A DNA stretch of 10,070 nucleotides. Source: an uncultured Clostridia bacterium. Lineage in GTDB: Bacteria > Bacillota > Clostridia > Lachnospirales > Lachnospiraceae. Where the stretch lies: positions 1-10,070 of the forward strand of contig CAMWWR010000034.1 of assembly GCA_947178045.1 (NCBI GenBank). Direction: 5' to 3'. Shown here piece after piece: positions 6,002-10,070 of this stretch (position 1 is the first letter of the stretch; every line of letters starts with the position of its first letter). Position numbers and translations under genes: made by a program. Under the pieces are notes generated by a model. It was given only the letters and a program-made list of their open reading frames with translations, was not told the origin of the DNA and searched no databases.

Positions 6002-7012
6002 ATGAAAGAGACGGAGGAAATGAGCGGCGTCCAGAAAACGGCGATTCTGCTGATCGCGATGGGGCCGGAACGATCCGCTAAAATATTCAAGCATTTGAAG
6101 GAGGAGGAAATCGAGCAGCTGACCCTGGAGATTGCCAACACGAGAAGCATCTCCCAGTCGACGAAGGATTCCGTTATGGATGAATTCTATCAGATATGTC
6201 TGGCGCAGCAGTATATCGCAGAGGGCGGTATCGGCTACGCAAAGGATCTGCTGGAGAAGGCGCTCGGTGCCGACAGGGCGCGCGAGGTAATCGGCAAGCT
6301 GACGGCGTCGCTGCAGGTGCGCCCGTTTGAGTTTATCCGCAAGACCGATCCGGCACAACTGATCACCTTTATCCAGGACGAACATCCGCAGGCGATTGCC
6401 CTGATCCTGTCCTATATGCCGGCGCAGCAGGCCGCGGCGATCCTCGGAGCGCTGTCCCCGGATAAGCAGGCGGACGTGGCGAAGCGTATCGCGCAGATGG
6501 ACCGGACCTCGCCGGAGGTGCTCAAGGAGGTGGAGCGTGTGCTTGAACGCAGACTGTCGTCCCTTGTCAATCAGGATTACACGAGCGCGGGCGGTATCGA
6601 CGCGATCGTGGAGATTTTGAATACGGTGGACCGCGGTACAGAGAAGCATATTATGGAAAATCTCGAAATCGAGGAGCCGGAGCTGGCGGACGAGATCCGA
6701 AAGAAGATGTTCGTGTTCGAGGATATTCTTTCGCTCGACGACCGTTCCATTCAGCGCGTGCTGCGTGAGGTGGAGAACAACGAGCTTGCCGTGGCGCTCA
6801 AGAATACGACCGACGAGGTCAAGGAAGCGATCTTCAACAACCTGTCCAAGCGTCTTGTGACGATGATCAAGGAGGATATGGACTTTATGGGCCCTGTGCG
6901 TATGAAGGATGTTGAGGAAGCTCAGCAGAAGATTGTCAATGTCATCCGTAAGCTGGAGGATTCGGGCGAGATTGTAATCTCCAGAGGCGGAGGTGACGAG
7001 ATCGTTGTCTAA
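6002..7012 (+). CDS. fliG: flagellar motor switch/rotor protein FliG
   Basis: FliG forms the upper layer of the C-ring: its N-terminal domain binds the FliF tail, the middle domain binds FliM, and the C-terminal domain meets the stator to give torque. The 336 residues match the family. Visible landmarks: N-terminal SGVQKTAILLIAMGPE (8-23); the EHPQ motif at residues 127-130 in the middle domain; the flexible Gly-Gly linker at 197-198; KMFVFEDI (235-242) with the MFVF motif; and the charged torque helix DDRSIQRVLREVENNELAVA (246-265). The ATG at 6002 is seven bases after AAAGGAG (5988-5994). Its last codons contain the ribosome binding site and start of fliH, so the two are translationally coupled. 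The ending SRGGGDEIVV is usual. Confidence 0.98.
   Translation: MKETEEMSGVQKTAILLIAMGPERSAKIFKHLKEEEIEQLTLEIANTRSISQSTKDSVMDEFYQICLAQQYIAEGGIGYAKDLLEKALGADRAREVIGKLTASLQVRPFEFIRKTDPAQLITFIQDEHPQAIALILSYMPAQQAAAILGALSPDKQADVAKRIAQMDRTSPEVLKEVERVLERRLSSLVNQDYTSAGGIDAIVEILNTVDRGTEKHIMENLEIEEPELADEIRKKMFVFEDILSLDDRSIQRVLREVENNELAVALKNTTDEVKEAIFNNLSKRLVTMIKEDMDFMGPVRMKDVEEAQQKIVNVIRKLEDSGEIVISRGGGDEIVV
6989..7007 (+). promoter_or_regulatory. Shine-Dalgarno GGAGGTGA and TTG start of fliH inside fliG
   Basis: GGAGGTGA (6989-6996), a near-perfect anti-16S complement, lies eight bases before TTG (7005-7007). The GTG at 6993-6995, which ORF callers may take as the start, is itself part of this Shine-Dalgarno. 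The site decides the fliH start. Confidence 0.8.
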
Positions 7013-7889
7013 TGTAATTAAGGCTGCGGCCATTACCTATACAAAGGAAAAGAGAAAAATGGATTTCAACGACCGCGCGGAGGAGTTCGCGAGGCTGTTT
7101 GTGGAGAAGCACGCGCTGGTTTCCGGGGAGGGGGGCGAGGCCCCTGCGCCGGAGGACGGCGCGGGCGCTCCGGCGCAGGAATTCAAGCCGGGAATCCCTG
7201 GCGTTTATACGGCGGAGGTCGCGCCCGAGCCAAACGACGTGAACGTGCCGGATGCGCAGGAGGAGGAACGCCGGCTTCAGGAGCGGGCGGAGGAGATCCT
7301 CGAGGAGACGCAGGAGGAAGTGAGCGCCATGCTCGAAAAGGCTCGGGCGGAGGCGGATGGGATCCGGAAGGACGCATACAATCAGGGGCAGCAGCAGGGC
7401 TATGCCGACGGCAAGAAGCAGGCGGAGAAGGAGCTGCAGGCGGAGAAAAAGCGGCTTGCCGAGCAGGAAAAAGCAAATCGGATTGCTTACGAAAAGCAGG
7501 TGGAGGAATTGGAACCTGCTTTTGTTGAGATGGTAATACAGCTTATAAATAAATTAACTGGAGTTTTGCTGGAGGATAAGCGCGGGATTGTCCTGTATCT
7601 TCTGGAGCAGGGCATGGCACAGGCCGAGCCCGGGATGAGCTGTCTCATCCATGTGCCGCCGGAGGATTATGAGACGGTGGTTGAGAAGAAGACGGAGCTG
7701 GCCCGGAGACTTAAGGAGGGCACGGAGCTCGAGGTGATTTCCGACCGCACACTGCGGCAGGGGCAGTGCGTGCTCGAGACGGACAGCAGAATCTTTGACT
7801 GCGGGCTTGACACGCAGCTGAGGAATCTGACCGGGGATCTGCGGATGCTGGCCGGAAAGCCGGGCGGGGAGAACGCGGTACAAAATTAA
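7005..7889 (+). CDS. fliH: flagellar export ATPase regulator FliH (TTG start)
   Basis: FliH is the stalk/regulator of the flagellar type III export ATPase, dimerising as a long coiled coil that holds FliI at the C-ring. I place the start at TTG 7005, giving 294 residues beginning (M)SNVIKAAAITYTKEKRK; SNVIK is the usual N-terminus of clostridial FliH, and a GGAGGTGA site lies eight bases upstream. ATG 7059 would drop this conserved segment. The order is: N-terminal segment; a Pro/Ala/Glu-rich linker (about 40-85); a Glu/Ala-rich coiled coil with a GxxxGxxxG run (Gly 128, 132, 136) typical of FliH; and a C-terminal domain that binds FliI. The gene overlaps fliG by eight bases. Codons for about residues 172-188 (around 7520-7570) are markedly AT-rich compared with the rest. 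Confidence 0.9.
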   Translation: MSNVIKAAAITYTKEKRKMDFNDRAEEFARLFVEKHALVSGEGGEAPAPEDGAGAPAQEFKPGIPGVYTAEVAPEPNDVNVPDAQEEERRLQERAEEILEETQEEVSAMLEKARAEADGIRKDAYNQGQQQGYADGKKQAEKELQAEKKRLAEQEKANRIAYEKQVEELEPAFVEMVIQLINKLTGVLLEDKRGIVLYLLEQGMAQAEPGMSCLIHVPPEDYETVVEKKTELARRLKEGTELEVISDRTLRQGQCVLETDSRIFDCGLDTQLRNLTGDLRMLAGKPGGENAVQN

Positions 7890-7934
7890 GGAAACGCTGA
7901 TTTAATCGGAGCTTTTTAAGACGATCGAAAATAT

Positions 7935-7949
7935 CGCGGGCTGCCCGCG
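7935..7949 (+). promoter_or_regulatory. tight GC hairpin upstream of fliI
   Basis: CGCGGG (7935-7940) and CCCGCG (7944-7949) form a perfect six-pair, all-GC stem over a three-base loop. It ends 19 bases before the fliI ATG. No T-run follows. With the weak Shine-Dalgarno of fliI, it could limit or time FliI translation. Confidence 0.5.
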
Positions 7950-7968
7950 TTCTGCATGGGTATAGAAT

Positions 7969-9279
7969 ATGATTGATTTTGAAAAATACAATTCGCTGTA
8001 TACAAAATCATATATTGACATAAAGGGGAAGGTAACGAAGGTCGTCGGCCTGACGGTGGAGTCGGTCGGCCCGGACGCCAGTCTCAACGATGTGTGCCGG
8101 ATTACCTCGCGGGACGGCAGTGTTTCCGTGCTGGCGGAGGTGACGGGCTTCCGCGACGGCAGGCTGCTGCTTATGCCGTACGAGGATGTCACCGGCATCG
8201 GGGAGGGGAGCATGGTCGTCAATCTCCGGGAGCCGCTGCAGGTGCCGGTCGGCCCGGAGCTGCTCGGAAAGACGCTGGACGGACTGGGGCATCCGATGAA
8301 CGGGGAAAAGCTTTCGGTATGGGGGAGCTATCCCGTGGATGCGCAGGCCCCCGACCCGATGGCGCGCAGGCTGATTACGGATATCCTGCCGCTCGGCGTG
8401 CGGGCGGTGGACGGCATGCTCACGATCGGAAAAGGCCAGCGGATCGGTATCTTCGCGGGCAGCGGCGTCGGGAAGAGCACGCTGCTCGGCATGTTTGCGC
8501 GCAACACGCGCGCGGATATTAATGTGATCGCGCTGATCGGCGAGCGCGGCCGCGAGGTGCGTGAATTTATCGAGAGGGATCTCGGCGAGGAGGGCATGCG
8601 CCGTTCCGTCCTGGTGATCGCGCCCTCCGACAAGCCGGCGCTCATCCGGAAAAAAGCGGCGAAGACCGCCACAGCGATCGCGGAATATTTCCGGGATCAG
8701 GGGAAGGACGTTCTGCTGATGATGGACTCGCTCACCCGTTTTTCCATGGCACAGAGAGAGATCGGGCTTGCCTCCGGCGAGCCTCCGGTATCCCGCGGCT
8801 ATCCGCCGAGCGTGTATTCCGAAATGCCGAAGCTGCTCGAGCGCGCAGGCAACGGGGCGAAGGGGTCGATCACCGGCCTCTACACCGTGCTTGTGGACGG
8901 CGATGATTTCAACGAGCCGATCGCGGATACGGCGAGAGGAATCCTGGACGGACATATTGTTCTGTCGAGGGAGCTCGCGCACAGGAATCATTATCCGGCG
9001 ATCGACGTGCTGCAGAGCATTTCGCGTGTTATGAGCTCCATCGCGGACGCGGAGCACAAAAAGGCGGCCGCAAAGCTCAAGATGGTTATGGCCACCTACG
9101 GGGACGCGGAGGACCTTATCAATATCGGTGCCTACAAGGCGGGCAGCAATCCAAGCATTGATTATGCCGTATCGAAGATCGACGCGGTCAACAGCTTCCT
9201 CTGTCAGGAGACGGGGGAGAAGGTCTCACTTGCGGATACGCTCGCGGGGCTCGGCGCGATTTTTGAGGAGGCCGGGTGA
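7969..9279 (+). CDS. fliI: flagellum-specific type III export ATPase FliI
   Basis: FliI is a hexameric ATPase related to F1-beta that helps unfold and deliver substrates to the flagellar export gate. The 436 residues match the family. Walker A is AGSGVGKST (163-171), Walker B DVLLMMD (247-253), with GERGREVREFIE (191-202) and the family motif SGEPPVSRGYPPSVYSEMPK (269-288). The N-terminal beta-barrel domain covers about 1-95. The ATG at 7969 is the only reasonable start: an in-frame TAG lies at 7963-7965 and the next Met is at residue 70. There is no real Shine-Dalgarno, only GGG at 7958-7960, and a six-codon out-of-frame mini-ORF (ATG 7956 to TGA 7976) overlaps the start. This is unlike the neighbours, which have strong sites. 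Confidence 0.98.
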   Translation: MIDFEKYNSLYTKSYIDIKGKVTKVVGLTVESVGPDASLNDVCRITSRDGSVSVLAEVTGFRDGRLLLMPYEDVTGIGEGSMVVNLREPLQVPVGPELLGKTLDGLGHPMNGEKLSVWGSYPVDAQAPDPMARRLITDILPLGVRAVDGMLTIGKGQRIGIFAGSGVGKSTLLGMFARNTRADINVIALIGERGREVREFIERDLGEEGMRRSVLVIAPSDKPALIRKKAAKTATAIAEYFRDQGKDVLLMMDSLTRFSMAQREIGLASGEPPVSRGYPPSVYSEMPKLLERAGNGAKGSITGLYTVLVDGDDFNEPIADTARGILDGHIVLSRELAHRNHYPAIDVLQSISRVMSSIADAEHKKAAAKLKMVMATYGDAEDLINIGAYKAGSNPSIDYAVSKIDAVNSFLCQETGEKVSLADTLAGLGAIFEEAG

Positions 9280-9308
9280 GCCGGCGATATACAGGAAAGA
9301 GGTAGAGC

Positions 9309-9773
9309 TTGAAAAAATTCCGGTATCCGATGCAGAGTATTCTGGAAATCAAACGAAAGCTGGAGGATCAGGAGCGCTCGAATTACGCGGCGGCACAGAT
9401 GAGGCTGAACGAGGAGAACGAGAAGCTTGCAGAGCTCTCCAGAAGGCGGGAGGAGTACGAGGACCGGCTGAGAGGAAGGGTCGGCAGGCGGCTCGTGCCC
9501 GCGGAAATGCGGCGGGATCAGGAGGCGGTCGACGTGATGAAGCTGCTGATCCGCCAGCAGACCGTGCAGGTGAGAAAGGCCGAGCAGAATGTGGAGGCCG
9601 CCGTTCACCGTCTCAGGAATGCGATGATCGAGAGGAAAACACAGGAGAGACTGAGGGAGAAAGCGTTCGCGGAATATCTCGGCGAGATGGAGGCCGAGGA
9701 GCAGAAGGAGATTGACGAGCGGGTAAGCTTTCAGCACGGCGCGCAGAATGCCGTGCCGGAAATGCTGGAATAG
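9309..9773 (+). CDS. fliJ: flagellar export chaperone/ATPase-stalk protein FliJ (TTG start)
   Basis: FliJ is a small coiled-coil protein that fits into the FliI ring like the F1 gamma subunit and escorts export chaperones. The 154 residues are almost all charged helix. The start (M)KKFRYPMQSILEIKRKLEDQ is the family N-terminus, and REKAFAEYLGEMEAEEQKEIDE near the end is typical. Initiation is at TTG 9309, six bases after GAGGT in a purine-rich stretch (9294-9303); the first ATG, at codon 8, would remove the conserved KKFRY segment. It follows fliI after 29 bases, and its stop codon overlaps the ribosome binding site of the next gene. Confidence 0.9.
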   Translation: MKKFRYPMQSILEIKRKLEDQERSNYAAAQMRLNEENEKLAELSRRREEYEDRLRGRVGRRLVPAEMRRDQEAVDVMKLLIRQQTVQVRKAEQNVEAAVHRLRNAMIERKTQERLREKAFAEYLGEMEAEEQKEIDERVSFQHGAQNAVPEMLE

Positions 9774-9782
9774 GAGGTAGAC

Positions 9783-10070
9783 ATGCCGGGAAAGAAGAAA
9801 AGAGGCGACAATCAGGAGGAAAAAAAGGGCGGGGGAAAGCTTCTCTCCGTTCTTATTGTGGTGCTCCTGCTTGTGATTTGGCTTGTGACCTTTGCCTTTT
9901 TGATAAAGATGGACGTCGGGAATCTCGGCACGAGCCTGCGCCCGATGCTGAAGGATGTTCCGGTGCTGAAATACCTGCTGCCGGGCGTGTCGGATGAACA
10001 GCTTGCCTGGGAGGCGAATTATCCGTACCGGGATATGGACGAGGCAGTACAGCGGATCAGGGAGCGGGAG
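9783..10070 (+). CDS. MotE/YlxF-type flagellar membrane protein, 5' part, cut by the window edge
   Basis: Ninety-six codons are visible from ATG 9783, which follows GGAGGT (9773-9778) by four bases; this site overlaps the fliJ TAG. The translation begins MPGKKKRGDNQEEKKGGGK, a basic cytoplasmic tail, followed by one membrane span at about residues 20-42 (LLSVLIVVLLLVIWLVTFAF) and then a region with KDVPVLKYLLPG and a charged helix beginning at the edge. In Bacillus the gene between fliJ and fliK is ylxF, a MotE-like protein with one membrane span, a coiled coil and an MgtE-N-like domain. Position and topology agree, so I infer the same family; the diagnostic C-terminal domain is outside the window, so no symbol is given. 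Confidence 0.75.
   Translation, partial: MPGKKKRGDNQEEKKGGGKLLSVLIVVLLLVIWLVTFAFLIKMDVGNLGTSLRPMLKDVPVLKYLLPGVSDEQLAWEANYPYRDMDEAVQRIRERE

Noticed and set aside
4685..7033. A 782-codon open frame on the minus strand across fliF and fliG, and similar long minus-strand frames at 728-1819, 1943-2884 and 8008-9057.
   Set aside because: They lie opposite strongly conserved genes, have no recognisable domains or ribosome sites, and are rich in Arg, His, Leu and Asp, as expected from reading GC-rich codons backwards.

Overview
This window looks like chromosome from a motile, low-copy Gram-positive bacterium of the Firmicutes, most probably a Clostridia/Lachnospiraceae member. The reasons are a CodY regulator (a Firmicutes-specific protein), the gene order topA–codY–flgB–flgC–fliE–fliF–fliG–fliH–fliI–fliJ–motE-like, strong purine-rich Shine-Dalgarno sites, and two TTG start codons. 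Coding DNA is moderately GC-rich and the main regulatory gaps are AT-rich. The family-level placement is inference; no rRNA or species marker is present. All genes lie on the + strand and nothing mobile, no tRNA/rRNA and no CRISPR was seen.

Layout. (1) 2-1591 is the 3' part of topA, DNA topoisomerase I, with the catalytic tyrosine and three C-terminal four-cysteine zinc ribbons; its 5' end lies outside the window. (2) 1592-1897 is a spacer with GC-rich inverted repeats in its first third and an AT-rich promoter for codY near its end. (3) 1898-2665 is codY, the nutrient-sensing global regulator. (4) 2666-2993 carries a likely codY terminator, then a two-copy tandem 64-bp repeat, each copy holding a good sigma-A type promoter, then a short leader whose first bases fold into a stem-loop. 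(5) 2994-10070 is the start of a flagellar operon: rod proteins FlgB and FlgC, the rod/MS-ring adaptor FliE, the MS-ring FliF, the rotor/switch protein FliG, the export ATPase complex FliH-FliI-FliJ, and a membrane protein of the MotE/YlxF type cut by the right edge.

How the genes work together. FliF forms the membrane ring on which the hook-basal body is built; FliG sits on its cytoplasmic tail and transmits torque; FliE joins ring and rod; FlgB and FlgC are proximal rod subunits exported through the type III apparatus powered by FliI under control of FliH and FliJ. CodY next door could tie flagellar expression to nutrient state, as reported in Bacillus, but no convincing CodY box was found here by eye.

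The gene content is a conventional flagellar locus. The points worth a second look are regulatory: the duplicated promoter, the GC-rich hairpin in every operon spacer longer than 50 bases, a fliH start (TTG at 7005) that automatic calling is likely to misplace, a fliI start with almost no Shine-Dalgarno, and a CodY whose DNA-binding half looks much more Bacillus-like than its ligand-binding half.
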